Shown here: piece by piece, positions 22,711 to 31,432 of the stretch | Layout: each line of letters starts with the position of its first letter | How positions within the stretch are numbered: the stretch's first letter is position 1 | NCBI RefSeq assembly: GCF_031085175.1 | Contig: NZ_JAVHUY010000071.1 | Coordinates: 1-39,261 of the forward strand | Length of the DNA stretch: 39,261 nt | From: Phytohabitans maris | Lineage (GTDB): Bacteria; Actinomycetota; Actinomycetes; Mycobacteriales; Micromonosporaceae | Direction of reading: 5' to 3' | The notes under the pieces: generated by a model | What the model saw: only the letters and a program-made list of their open reading frames with translations | Told to the model about the DNA's origin: nothing | Databases searched by the model: none | Made by a program: the position numbers and the translations under genes

Positions 22711-23868
22711 CTAGAGGGTGGCGAATGCGCGCAGGTTCGGGTCGACCACGCCGCAGCGCGAGCCGATGGTGCCGAACCCGTACTCGGTGATCCGGCCGGT
22801 GAAGGAGCAGACCCCGACCAGCGGGTTGCTGCCGACGAAGATGGTGTTGAGGGTGTTGCTGGTGCCCGCGTCGACGGCCGCGCGCGAGATCACGTTGTAG
22901 ACCTCGCGGACGAGGCTCGGGTGGAACTGCGTGTTGAGCCGCAGACCGGTCGAGTCGAACGGCGACAGCGTGCCGATGTTCTGCAGGCGGGCGCCGTCAC
23001 GGCGGTCGATGGCCGGGTGGCTCTGCTGCGAGAGCCACTGGGCGATGGAGTACGGCATGAGCGCGTTGTGGTCCAGCCGGACCGCCGTGCCGTCGTGCTC
23101 CTGCACCGACTGCGCGGCACCACCGGCGGTCGGCGTGAACGTGTCCCTCACCCAGGCCGGCGGAGTCGTCGCGTTGATGCCCATCGCGCCGGCGAAGAAG
23201 TTCCGCGTCCCGGAACCGGGCTGCGGGATCAGCAGGTGGATCTCGGTACCGGTCAGACCGTCGTCGGTCCGCGGGTCGTAGGTGACGCCGTTGCTGGCGA
23301 CCGCCGGCGTACCGGCGCTGTACATCGCCTGCAGCTCAGCCAGGTCGAAAGTGCCCCCGATGACGGTGGCGTCCGCCCCCGACGCCGGACCCACCGCGAC
23401 CGTCACGCCGTCCAGCGCGAACGGGATGTACTGCAGCAGACCCTGCGGGCTCGCGTTGCCGCCCGGACCGCTGGAGGAACGGGCGAAGTCGAAGCAGCCC
23501 GAACCCGCGGCCCACGTCGCGCCGGGGTAGGTGGCCGTCGACGTCGCCGACAGCGAACGGCGCAGGGCGGCCACACCCTCGCTGGAGCCGTTCGGCCGCG
23601 AGATGTCGGTGCAGGCCGCGGTGGTCTTGGTGTCGATCAGGTCGTGGGCCGCGCCGGTCGTCGGGTTGAGCGCGTTCCACGAGCTGTACCCGGCGTCGTT
23701 GGCGATCGCGTTCATCACGTCCTGGGTGGTGTCCGAGCCGCCACCGTCGACGTTGATGCTCGTGCTGGGACCCGCCGGGTCCGCGGCAGCCGGGCCGGCC
23801 ACGCCGACCATGACGCCGGCGGCCAGCGCGCATGCGCCCGCGGCACCGATGAAGCTCTTCAGCTTCAT
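22711..23868 (-). CDS. Secreted PstS-like substrate-binding protein
   Basis: A 385-residue exported binding protein with signal peptide (to about 28) and no lipobox or membrane anchor. The mature part starts INVDGGGSDTTQDVMNAIAND, in the place of the phosphate-contact GAGST loop of PstS. A second ligand loop is LLIPQPGSGTRNFFAGAMG, corresponding to the SGT loop of PstS. Other segments (CTDISRPNGSSEGVAALRR, FDFARSSSGP) suit a PBP-like fold. Whether it binds phosphate is open, because the loops differ from true PstS. AGGGGTGAAC precedes the ATG at 23868. It lies 162 bases downstream of the 877-residue gene. Confidence 0.78.
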   Translation of the reverse strand: MKLKSFIGAAGACALAAGVMVGVAGPAAADPAGPSTSINVDGGGSDTTQDVMNAIANDAGYSSWNALNPTTGAAHDLIDTKTTAACTDISRPNGSSEGVAALRRSLSATSTATYPGATWAAGSGCFDFARSSSGPGGNASPQGLLQYIPFALDGVTVAVGPASGADATVIGGTFDLAELQAMYSAGTPAVASNGVTYDPRTDDGLTGTEIHLLIPQPGSGTRNFFAGAMGINATTPPAWVRDTFTPTAGGAAQSVQEHDGTAVRLDHNALMPYSIAQWLSQQSHPAIDRRDGARLQNIGTLSPFDSTGLRLNTQFHPSLVREVYNVISRAAVDAGTSNTLNTIFVGSNPLVGVCSFTGRITEYGFGTIGSRCGVVDPNLRAFATL

Positions 23869-24030
23869 GTGTTCACCCCTTTCAGGGCTGAGAACCGTGC
23901 TCGACCTGTTTGATCGAGCCACGACAATCCTTGCGATCGACAATGGTGGCCAGTACCCCGTTTTGGAGTCAGGTTGGCAATTCCAAGGAAACGCCAATAT
24001 TAAGAGGAAGTAACAGGAGCGGATGGCTTG
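23869..24030 (-). promoter_or_regulatory. AT-richer spacer, possible internal promoter
   Basis: This 162-base spacer is richer in A and T than its surroundings. It contains TTGGC (23974-23978) and GCCAA (23993-23997) as a loose dyad around TTCCAAGGAA, and the ribosome binding site of the following gene. Together with the downstream terminator it suggests that the gene at 22711-23868 can be expressed as its own unit. No convincing -35/-10 pair was identified. Confidence 0.35.
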
Positions 24031-26664
24031 TCAATTAGCGCGCCGGGTGCGGCGAAGTAGGCGATTTAGTGCTGGGGGCAGATGTCGCAGGAGTACGCCG
24101 CCGAGGCTGCCGCCGGCACCGGCGACAAGCGCGGCGACCAGCACCCAACGGATGATTCCAAGGGCGTCGTCGGGGGTCGAACCGGCGGCGAGGCCGGCGG
24201 GGGGCTGGCTCACCGTCCCCCCGGACGGCACCGCGCTCGGGCTGGCGGGCACCGGTGAGGCACCACCGTTGGGCACACCGGCCCCGCCGTTCGCATCGGA
24301 GTCGCCGCCGCCGGTCTGCCCGCCGGATGGGCTCGGCGACGGGCTGGGCCCCGCAGCGGCGATCTCCCGAAGCGTCTGCGCGGTGGCACGTGTCTTCGCG
24401 CGCAGGTCGGCGGGGAGTGGCAGGTAGCCGGGCGGGAGCTGGCCCACCTCGACGCCGGAGGTCTGCCCGGCGCCGGCGGCGTAGTCCAGCAACGCGGCGG
24501 TGTCGCGCAGCGCGGCTGGGTCCTGGTTCGTGCGGACGGCGGCGTAGACGATCTGGGTGAGCGGGTACCCGCCCGCGCCGGGGGCCGCGGGGTCGACGCG
24601 CAGTAGCCCGGCACTGTCCGCTTTCGCGGCCGCCACCGCGGCGGTAAGGCTGGCCGCCGACGGGGCGACGCAGCCGGCGCCGTCGGAGGAGCACAGGTTG
24701 GCGGTGGGCAGCCCGTAGCGGGCGCTGACCGAGGCCGCGGTGATCGCCCAGCTGAAGCGCTGGCCGAGAGCCCTCGGCGCCGGCTTCGCCCACCATCCGG
24801 CGTTTCCTTCAGGGGACAAGCCGTTCGGATCCCAGCCGGCGGTGCCGTGCGTGTTGCCGCGCTGCACGTGGACGGCGGCGTCCTCGAGGTTGAGGGCGTA
24901 CGGCACGTAGTCCACCGAGGTGAAGCAGGCGTCCGCCGGAGGGGCGGGGTTTCCGCTGGTGATGTGGGTGCAGGTGGGGTCGGCGCGCGGGTAGCTGCTG
25001 CCCGGGGGCGGGTCACCGAGCTTGAGCGCCTGGTAGTTCGGGTTGACCACCATGCCCCCCGCATCGGCCGTTCCACCCAGCCAGGACCGGGTGCCCGGCT
25101 CGGACTGGATCCAGCCCCAGACCGCCTGGTTGACCGCGGACTGGTCGGCGGTCGTCATCGGCGCCAGCGTGATGACGGCGTTCGAGAGCGTGGCGACCTC
25201 CGGGTTGAGCGCCTTCCACCGCGGGTCGTCGACGATCGTCAGCCGGACCGCCTTCATCCACTCCGGCTGGACGAAGTCGTTTCCGCTGGAGGCACCGCCC
25301 GGGAGGTCACCGCGGTACGACTGGGTCAGCGCCTTCGCCACCAGCTCCGGACCGACGCCGATCCGCTGCACCTGCTGGGTTTCGGAGCCCTTCCGCACGT
25401 CGATGCGGAAGGCGAAGGTGATGCCCGTGACCGCCACCGGGGCGTAGACCAGCGGCGGGCCCTGATCGGCGAAGGCGATCGGCTTGGTGGTGAAGGCGAG
25501 CCCGGCCGAGCCGGGCAGGTTGCTGGCCAGCTGGACGGCGTTCGTGGCGTCCGCGGTGTGCGTGAAGCTGTAGACCGCGCCGCCGTTCTGACACAGCGCC
25601 GGCTGCCAGGAGGTCATCATGTTCGCGACCAGCTCGGTGCCGATCACCGGCCGCTGCACGGTGTCCTGCGGGCAGATGTTGCTGGTGGGCAGGAAGTCCA
25701 GGTGCACCTGCAGGCGCTGCGCCCAGTTGCTCGCGCTGAGCGGCGACTCGCTGACACCCTGACGGTTTTGGCTGGAGGCGTCGGGCGACAGCTGGCCACG
25801 TGGCACGATGACCAGCCAGCAGCCCCGCGGAGCCCCGCCGCCTTCGGTGTCGCGGTCGCCGCAGCCCAGCCCGGTGGCCTCCCGCCCGGTCTGCACCTCG
25901 AAGGAGACTTGCCCGGTGCCGTCCGTGGACGTGGCCGCCACGGGGACCTCGTTGGTCGACTGGGACTGGAAGTACGTGCCCAAGGTCGGCTTGGTCGGGT
26001 CGCCGCCCTCGCTGATGTCGTCGAGGTAGATCTTCTCGCCGGTGTCGACCGGGATGAACGGAACGTAGTACTGGCTTGCGTCACTGGGGTTGTCGTGGTC
26101 GGGCCCGGTTGGTTCGGCCGGATCGCAGCCGTTGCCGAACCCGGGGCATTTGGTGCCCCTGCGCTCGTCCTGCAGCTTGTTGCCCCCGGGGCCTTCGGGC
26201 AGGCTGCTGACGCCGAAGCCGCCCCACTGGCAGCCCTCGGGATCAGGGCCGGTGGGTGCGTCACCGTAGCACTGCATGATCTGCAGGTAGTTTCCGGAGA
26301 GGAAGCTGACGTCCGTCGGGGCGCCTCCGGTCCACGCGACCTGCACCCCCTGGTGTGTGAGGCCCTCGGTCTGGCTCACGGTGACCGTGAGGTCCTTGTA
26401 CCTGGCCCGCAGATCCTCGTAGAAGGCGTCGGCTCCGCTCTTCTGCCGCGGCGTGGCGATCGTCTGGTTGTCCGACCTCGTGATGCCGTCGGACCACTTG
26501 ACGGTGACCGCCGAGTCGGTGCCGCCAAACCCGCTGATCGGATCGATGGCGGCCTCCGCCTGCCGGTCCGGGCCGAGTGGGTCCACAACGGCCAGCGCCG
26601 TCGCCGCCACCAGGGCGGCCACGCCGGCGGCCACCCGGCGGCGGATGCTGCCGCGGCGGGTCAT
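24031..26664 (-). CDS. Very large PstS-like protein with C-terminal membrane anchor
   Basis: An 877-residue exported protein, more than twice the length of PstS. It has a signal peptide (to about 38), then a long region with phosphate-binding-protein-like segments: NYLQIMQCYG, TKPIAFADQGPPLVYAPVAVTGITFAF and PLTQIVYAAVRTNQDPAALRD, the last two resembling the central and C-terminal lobes of PstS. Several Cys pairs suggest disulfides. A Pro/Ser/Gly-rich linker follows (about 765-830), then a membrane helix near 840-860 and a basic tail. The start overlaps the pstS stop by four bases (ATGA). It is probably fixed on the outer face of the membrane next to the Pst permease. The extra N-terminal ~350 residues have no function I can name. 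Confidence 0.78.
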   Translation of the reverse strand: MTRRGSIRRRVAAGVAALVAATALAVVDPLGPDRQAEAAIDPISGFGGTDSAVTVKWSDGITRSDNQTIATPRQKSGADAFYEDLRARYKDLTVTVSQTEGLTHQGVQVAWTGGAPTDVSFLSGNYLQIMQCYGDAPTGPDPEGCQWGGFGVSSLPEGPGGNKLQDERRGTKCPGFGNGCDPAEPTGPDHDNPSDASQYYVPFIPVDTGEKIYLDDISEGGDPTKPTLGTYFQSQSTNEVPVAATSTDGTGQVSFEVQTGREATGLGCGDRDTEGGGAPRGCWLVIVPRGQLSPDASSQNRQGVSESPLSASNWAQRLQVHLDFLPTSNICPQDTVQRPVIGTELVANMMTSWQPALCQNGGAVYSFTHTADATNAVQLASNLPGSAGLAFTTKPIAFADQGPPLVYAPVAVTGITFAFRIDVRKGSETQQVQRIGVGPELVAKALTQSYRGDLPGGASSGNDFVQPEWMKAVRLTIVDDPRWKALNPEVATLSNAVITLAPMTTADQSAVNQAVWGWIQSEPGTRSWLGGTADAGGMVVNPNYQALKLGDPPPGSSYPRADPTCTHITSGNPAPPADACFTSVDYVPYALNLEDAAVHVQRGNTHGTAGWDPNGLSPEGNAGWWAKPAPRALGQRFSWAITAASVSARYGLPTANLCSSDGAGCVAPSAASLTAAVAAAKADSAGLLRVDPAAPGAGGYPLTQIVYAAVRTNQDPAALRDTAALLDYAAGAGQTSGVEVGQLPPGYLPLPADLRAKTRATAQTLREIAAAGPSPSPSPSGGQTGGGDSDANGGAGVPNGGASPVPASPSAVPSGGTVSQPPAGLAAGSTPDDALGIIRWVLVAALVAGAGGSLGGVLLRHLPPALNRLLRRTRRAN

Positions 26665-28352
26665 GCCGGCCCTCCGGGCATCGTGAAGTCGTCGGAGCGG
26701 CGCTGCCGGCGCCGGGCGCCGGCCTGGGCGATCAGCGGCGGGCCCAGGCCGAGGGCGAGCAGCAGCACACCGGCCAGCACCATGAGTACGATGCGGAACC
26801 CGCCGCCGAGGCCGGCCTCGGCGGAGACCGGCTGGCCGAAGACGTTGGGGTCACCGGTGTTGCCGCCGGCCTGGCCGCAATCCTGGGTATCCGGATCGCA
26901 GGCGCCTTGTTGCGCGATGGGGTTGCTGCCCGGGTCCGGGGTGCCGCTCGGGTTGGTGCTGGGCCCGCCGGTGTTGCCGCCGCCCGGGCCACCGCCGCCC
27001 GGACCGCCGGTCCCGTTGTTGACCGGGGTTTCCTGGTTCTTGGCGCCGGCGGTGCCCGTCGCGCACTGCGTCGGGCCCTTCTTGTCGCAGTCCGGCGGCT
27101 TCGGGTCGGTCTTCGCCAAGGTGTTGGTGCCGTCGGTGGAGAAGGTCGGGTTGTTGCACGACCGGATGACGATGTTGCCGACCTTCGCGCCAGGGATCTT
27201 GCGAAGCTGGTCGAAGCCGGCCTGCACCAGGTTGATCGGCAGCGCGGAGTAGCCGAGCGCGTTGACCTGGGTCTGCCCCTGGCAGAGCGCGTACTTGCCG
27301 AAGTCGGCGAGCGTCTCGCCCTTGGCGGTGGTCATCGGCGCATTCAGCGAGACCGGCAGGATCATGTACGAGTAGCCGGACAGCGGGTAGGTACGCGGAT
27401 CGGTGTTGGTGTACACCTGGGACAGATCCTGGGTCAGGTACACGTTCGGGTCGTTCTTGTTCTGGTTGATCCTGGCCTTGAGCAGCGAGACGGCGACGTG
27501 GCCCGCGGTCGGCTCCGTGTAGTAGCCGCCGTTGTTGAGCATCTTCACCACGGGAAAGCCGGCCTGGATGGCGTACGAGTACTGGACGTAGCCGATGGCG
27601 CCGTTGGCCTGCGGTTGGGCCACGTAGCCGGCGACGCCGAGGTCACCGGCCTGGGCCACCATGCCCCGGCCGGGCACGATCGGGTACACCGAGGTCTGGG
27701 TGCACGGGTTGCGGCGCGCCGCGGCGCAGTAGGCGTTCCATATGGAGCGCTGCGTGCCGACCATCCACTGGGTGAGCTGCGCGGTCGACCCGGACCCCTC
27801 CGACCGCACCACGGGGACGATCCGGATCGCGGGCAGTCGCGACCGCAGCCCGGGGTTGTCTTCCTTGATCGCCGCGTCGTTCCACATCGTGATGCCGCCG
27901 GTGAAGATCCGGGCGATGGTGGTTCCCGACAGCCGTAGGTTCGTCACCCGCTGGTTACCGATCTTGAGGTTGTACATGAACGTGGTGCCGCCGGCGGTGA
28001 CGGGCATGTAGGCGAACGGGTGCGCCTGTGTGGGCGGCAGGTCCAGGTTGTTGCCGTCCTTGATCCCGTACGGGATGTCGGAGGCGGCCCAGTCGACGGT
28101 GCCGGACCGGAACTGGTTGCGGCCGTCCGACGAACCGGTGCCGGCGTAGTTCACGGTCATGCCGAACTGGGCGACGTTGCGCCGCCAGGAGTCGACGGCG
28201 TTTTGCGACCAGGTCGACCCCGCGCCGTTGATCGTCACGTACGCGAGCGCCGCCGGCGGCCGTACGAGTACACCGGCGCCGGTGGCAAGCACCAGCGTGC
28301 ACGCCACCGCGAGCCAGCGGCGCGGGCGGCCGGGACGGGACGTGGTGGTCAT
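26661..28352 (-). CDS. pstS: Phosphate-binding protein PstS with C-terminal membrane anchor
   Basis: The phosphate-binding component of the Pst importer, 563 residues. Ligand-contact loops are preserved: INGAGSTW just after the signal peptide, NYAGTGSSDGRNQF, the SDIPYG aspartate loop and RSEGSGSTAQLT. Ordinary PstS is about 370 residues and a lipoprotein. Here the signal peptide has no lipobox, and the C-terminus adds a Gly/Pro/Asn-rich linker with two CxxxxxxC-like pairs, a membrane helix (about 525-545) and a basic tail. It is therefore anchored through its C-terminus. The ATG at 28352 overlaps the pstA stop by four bases. Confidence 0.9.
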   Translation of the reverse strand: MTTTSRPGRPRRWLAVACTLVLATGAGVLVRPPAALAYVTINGAGSTWSQNAVDSWRRNVAQFGMTVNYAGTGSSDGRNQFRSGTVDWAASDIPYGIKDGNNLDLPPTQAHPFAYMPVTAGGTTFMYNLKIGNQRVTNLRLSGTTIARIFTGGITMWNDAAIKEDNPGLRSRLPAIRIVPVVRSEGSGSTAQLTQWMVGTQRSIWNAYCAAARRNPCTQTSVYPIVPGRGMVAQAGDLGVAGYVAQPQANGAIGYVQYSYAIQAGFPVVKMLNNGGYYTEPTAGHVAVSLLKARINQNKNDPNVYLTQDLSQVYTNTDPRTYPLSGYSYMILPVSLNAPMTTAKGETLADFGKYALCQGQTQVNALGYSALPINLVQAGFDQLRKIPGAKVGNIVIRSCNNPTFSTDGTNTLAKTDPKPPDCDKKGPTQCATGTAGAKNQETPVNNGTGGPGGGGPGGGNTGGPSTNPSGTPDPGSNPIAQQGACDPDTQDCGQAGGNTGDPNVFGQPVSAEAGLGGGFRIVLMVLAGVLLLALGLGPPLIAQAGARRRQRRSDDFTMPGGPA

Positions 28353-29602
28353 GAGGTCTCTCCCTGCGCTGTGCTCGACGAGAAGGGGGCCGGGTCGGCT
28401 GCGGTGCGCGCGGTGAATCGCCTGAGGTCGCGGCGGGACGCGGCGGCGCGGCGGCGGCGCTGGCCGGCGGTGAGCTCGCCCGGCCCGCGGCCGCCGATGA
28501 CGCGGGCGACGGCAAACAGCAGCAGCACCAGCAACATCAGCGTGACGGCGGTGCCGAAGCCGCGGACGACCATGTTCTCCTGCGAGTTCTGCACCAGCGT
28601 GTAGGCCAGCAGGGGGAGGCTCATCATCGGCCCGTTGACCGGGTCGGTGTTTACCTGAGCGGTGGCGCCGGCGGTGATCAACACCGGGCTTGTCTCGCCG
28701 ATCCCTCGGGCCGCGCCGAGGATCACCGCCGTCGCCAGCCCGGACCGTGCGGTCGGCAGCACCACGTGCCAGACCGTGCGCCACTGTCCGGAGCCCAGCG
28801 CGTACGACGCCTCGGTCAGGTTGCCCGGGACCAGCCGCAGCACCACGTCGGTCGCCCGGATGATGATCGGCAGCATGGTGACCGAAAGAGCCAGGGCCGC
28901 GGCGAGGCCGGACTTGTCCAGCCCGAAGATCAGAATCACCGTGGCGAAGATGAACAGGCCGGCCAGCAGGTCCGGCAGCGCGGTCATCGCCTCGACCACG
29001 GTGCGCACGAACCGGGAGAACCGGCCGGGGATCTCGTGCAGGAACACCCCGCCGAGCAGGCCCAGCGGCACCGAGACGGCCAGCGCGATGCCGAGCTCGA
29101 TCAGGGTACCGACGATGGCGTGCTTGACGCCGCCCACGGTCAGCGGGTCGAGCGGGCCGGCGTTGCGCATGTCCTGGGTGAAGAAGTTGAGGTGCAGCAG
29201 CGCCCGAAAGCCGCGCCAGCCGGTGTAGACGAAGATGTAGGCCAACACGCCGAACAGCACGACGGCGATGGAGTGCACGACCACCGACGAGACGCGGTCC
29301 CACATGGCCGGCCGGTCTTCGTCGAACGAGACCAGCAACGCGTAGGTGGCGACGAAGAGCAGCCAGCTCGCCACCACGAAGCCGAGCCATCCGGTGAACG
29401 GTCCCAGCTGGCTCCACAGTAGACCTGTCGTGGTCAGCGACGCGGCCAGCCCGCCGATCAGCGCGAAGACGTCGGTCTTGCGAAACCCGCCGAGCCGGCG
29501 GCGCACCTGCCCGCCGTACGGGCGGCCGCGGTCCGGGATCGTGGTGCGCGGCGCGGCGACCGTCGTAGCGCGCGGGTATGCCTCGGTCTTGAGCAGTGTC
29601 AT
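28349..29602 (-). CDS. pstA: Phosphate ABC transporter permease PstA, extended
   Basis: The second permease of the Pst importer. The core (about 120-375) carries GGVKHAIVGTLIELGIALAVSVPLG, the family motif FLHEIPGR, the coupling loop GSGQWRTVWHVVLPTARSGL and GAARGIGETSPVL. At 417 residues it exceeds the usual ~290: about 110 N-terminal residues bring two extra membrane helices (near 46-62 and 70-90), and a basic cytoplasmic tail of ~45 residues follows the last helix. The start is four bases after the pstC stop. Confidence 0.92.
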   Translation of the reverse strand: MTLLKTEAYPRATTVAAPRTTIPDRGRPYGGQVRRRLGGFRKTDVFALIGGLAASLTTTGLLWSQLGPFTGWLGFVVASWLLFVATYALLVSFDEDRPAMWDRVSSVVVHSIAVVLFGVLAYIFVYTGWRGFRALLHLNFFTQDMRNAGPLDPLTVGGVKHAIVGTLIELGIALAVSVPLGLLGGVFLHEIPGRFSRFVRTVVEAMTALPDLLAGLFIFATVILIFGLDKSGLAAALALSVTMLPIIIRATDVVLRLVPGNLTEASYALGSGQWRTVWHVVLPTARSGLATAVILGAARGIGETSPVLITAGATAQVNTDPVNGPMMSLPLLAYTLVQNSQENMVVRGFGTAVTLMLLVLLLFAVARVIGGRGPGELTAGQRRRRAAASRRDLRRFTARTAADPAPFSSSTAQGETS

Positions 29603-29606
29603 CGCC

Positions 29607-30623
29607 TCAGACCTCGCTCACCGCGCCAGACCGCGAACGGGCCACGATGGACGCCGCGATGAAGTTGACGACGAGGGTCACCGCGAAAAGCGCCAGTCCG
29701 GCCGCGAACAGCGCGCTCAGCGCGAACGGGCTCGACTCGCCGTAGTGCGTGGCGATCAGGCTGGAGACGCTGGAGGTGCCGTTTTCCAGGATGCGCGGCT
29801 GGATCACGAACACGGGCGAAATGATCATCACCACTGCGATCGTCTCGCCCAGCGCCCGGCCGAGACCGAGCATGGTGCCGCCGATGATCGCGCCCTTGCC
29901 GAACGGCAGCACGACGGCGCCGATCATGCCCCACCGCGTCGCGCCCAGCGCGTACGCGCCCTCCCGCTCACCGGCCGGCGCCTGGCTGAACGCCTCGCGC
30001 ATCACCGAACAGGCGATCGGCGCCACCATCAGCGCCACCACGAGGCCGGCGATGAACGTGCTCGACGTGTAGACGGTCTCCGTCGCCAGCGGGTCGTGCC
30101 GGGTGACGCCGTTGACCTTGAAGATCGGGATCCAGCCGAACCAGTCGGAGATCCACCGGGACAGGCTCAGCACCTTCCACTGGAGGAAGAACGCCCCCCA
30201 CAACCCGAAGACGACGCTTGGCACGGCGGCCATCAGGTCGACCATCGCGATCAGCGTGCGCCGCAGCCAGAACGGCGCGAACTCGGAGATGTAGAGCGCG
30301 ACGCCCACGGACAGCACCGTGGCCACGACGATCGCGACGATCGCGATGAGGACGGTGCCCAGGATGACGGCCGCGATGCCGAACTCGCCGCTGTCCGGGT
30401 TCCACTCCTGGGTGGTGAGGAAGCTGGGCCCGGCCTTCCGCAACGCCTGCAAGGCCCGGTAGGTGAGGAACAGGCCGACCAGCGTCATGATCACTAGCAC
30501 GAGGGCGCCGCCACCGCGGGCGACGGCGCGAAACACCCGGTCGGCCAAGCCGAGGTTTGCCTTCAGGCGCCGCCGCCGTTGCGTCTCCTGCCCCTCCGGG
30601 TGGGCCAGGGCGACACCGGTCAC
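29607..30623 (-). CDS. pstC: Phosphate ABC transporter permease PstC
   Basis: The first permease of the Pst importer, 338 residues with six helices. The family landmarks are ALYISEFAPFWLR, the DLMAAVPSVVFGLWGAFFL segment, REAFSQAPAGEREGAYALGATRW (coupling loop) and GLGRALGETIAVVMI. The start is a GTG at 30623, overlapping the stop of the preceding small gene by four bases (GTGA). There is a short charged N-terminal region before the first helix. It pairs with PstA. Confidence 0.93.
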   Translation of the reverse strand: MTGVALAHPEGQETQRRRRLKANLGLADRVFRAVARGGGALVLVIMTLVGLFLTYRALQALRKAGPSFLTTQEWNPDSGEFGIAAVILGTVLIAIVAIVVATVLSVGVALYISEFAPFWLRRTLIAMVDLMAAVPSVVFGLWGAFFLQWKVLSLSRWISDWFGWIPIFKVNGVTRHDPLATETVYTSSTFIAGLVVALMVAPIACSVMREAFSQAPAGEREGAYALGATRWGMIGAVVLPFGKGAIIGGTMLGLGRALGETIAVVMIISPVFVIQPRILENGTSSVSSLIATHYGESSPFALSALFAAGLALFAVTLVVNFIAASIVARSRSGAVSEV

Positions 30624-31156
30624 GGCTGCCCCTCGCGGCTGTACCGCGACGGCGCCGGACCCCGCCGGTCACGCAGCCCGCGGACCACATCGGTGACCTC
30701 GGCCTCCACCACGGCGTCCAGGAACCGCTTCGCCGCGTACCGGGCGTTCTGCTCCTGCTCGTAGCGATTGCCCGCCGCGACCGGCGCGCCGTCGAGGTCT
30801 CCCCGCCAGCTGAACTGCCCGGTCATCGGGTCGGCGACCGTGCTGAGCACCAGCCGGGCGGAAGAGCCCTGGACCTCCCGCACGGCTTGGCGGCACAGCC
30901 CAGGGTCGGCGAACCGGAACACGCTACGGGCCAGCTCGCGATTGTTCGCGGTCATCAGCCGCCACGCGTACCAGCCGGGTTGCGCGGGCGAACGCGGGCC
31001 GCGGCGCCGCACCGCGGCCACAGGCAGCGGCTCGGCGGCCTCCACCTCCACCGAGTTGACCCACGCCGGTGCGGGCGAGGCGAGCGGCCACCCCAACCAA
31101 TCCGGGGCCGCGGATGGCGGCAGCAGATGCACAAAGAACCGGACAGGTGCCGCCAT
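30620..31156 (-). CDS. Conserved-looking hypothetical protein at the head of the pst cluster
   Basis: A 178-residue soluble protein with no signal peptide or membrane segment. The central part (about 75-165) reads WYAWRLMTANNRELARSVFRF, then a Cys-containing helix, then FSWRGDLDGAPVAAGNRYEQEQNA. This recalls the strand-helix-strand pattern of YegP/DUF1508-type domains, but only loosely. I would not assign a function. The ATG at 31156 has GGAG eight bases upstream, while the longer frame from 31204 lacks one. It is the first gene of the pst cluster and is coupled to pstC by a four-base overlap, which suggests a cytoplasmic partner or regulator of the transporter. Confidence 0.6.
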   Translation of the reverse strand: MAAPVRFFVHLLPPSAAPDWLGWPLASPAPAWVNSVEVEAAEPLPVAAVRRRGPRSPAQPGWYAWRLMTANNRELARSVFRFADPGLCRQAVREVQGSSARLVLSTVADPMTGQFSWRGDLDGAPVAAGNRYEQEQNARYAAKRFLDAVVEAEVTDVVRGLRDRRGPAPSRYSREGQP

Positions 31157-31266
31157 CGCGCAACTCCAGTAAGTCAGAAAGTGGCGATGCCACGGATCGC
31201 GCATTCGCTCCCCACCTACTGCTCGATGCCTCGCCCGCGGTGTCTCCGATCACGACGAGGAGAGGG

Positions 31267-31301
31267 CGTCCCTATGCTGACACCCCCTTCACATAGGGAC
31301 G
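31267..31301. promoter_or_regulatory. Inverted repeat upstream of the pst cluster
   Basis: CGTCCCTATG (31267-31276) and CATAGGGACG (31292-31301) are perfect 10-bp inverted arms 15 bases apart, 111-145 bases upstream of the first gene. It may be a regulator site or an RNA hairpin in the leader. Confidence 0.5.
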
Positions 31302-31346
31302 ACCGTAGTCGAGCAGTAAGCGGGAGCCCACGCAACGGAGCTAAAG

Positions 31347-31357
31347 CACAGGTGAAC
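31347..31357 (-). promoter_or_regulatory. Single PHO-box-like unit
   Basis: On the minus strand this reads GTTCACCTGTG, which matches ten of eleven positions of the Streptomyces PHO-box unit G(G/T)TCAYYYR(G/C)G bound by PhoP. The known boxes are tandem direct repeats and no good second unit adjoins it, so this is only suggestive. Confidence 0.3.
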
Positions 31358-31432
31358 ATCCGACCATCAAGGGATCCGAGCACGGCAAGCCTGACGTCTA
31401 AGGAAGTTCGGCTAATTCACGCACTGCACCTG

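Noticed and set aside
23866-23880. GTTCACCCCTT as a PHO box
   Set aside because: It is the complement of the ribosome binding site AAGGGGTGAAC of the gene at 23868, and no second unit lies at 11-base spacing.
26661-29417. Minus-strand frame of 918 codons suggesting a PstA-PstS fusion
   Set aside because: The part before 28352 is pstA sequence read in the wrong frame. The real pstS begins at 28352 with an ATGA overlap.
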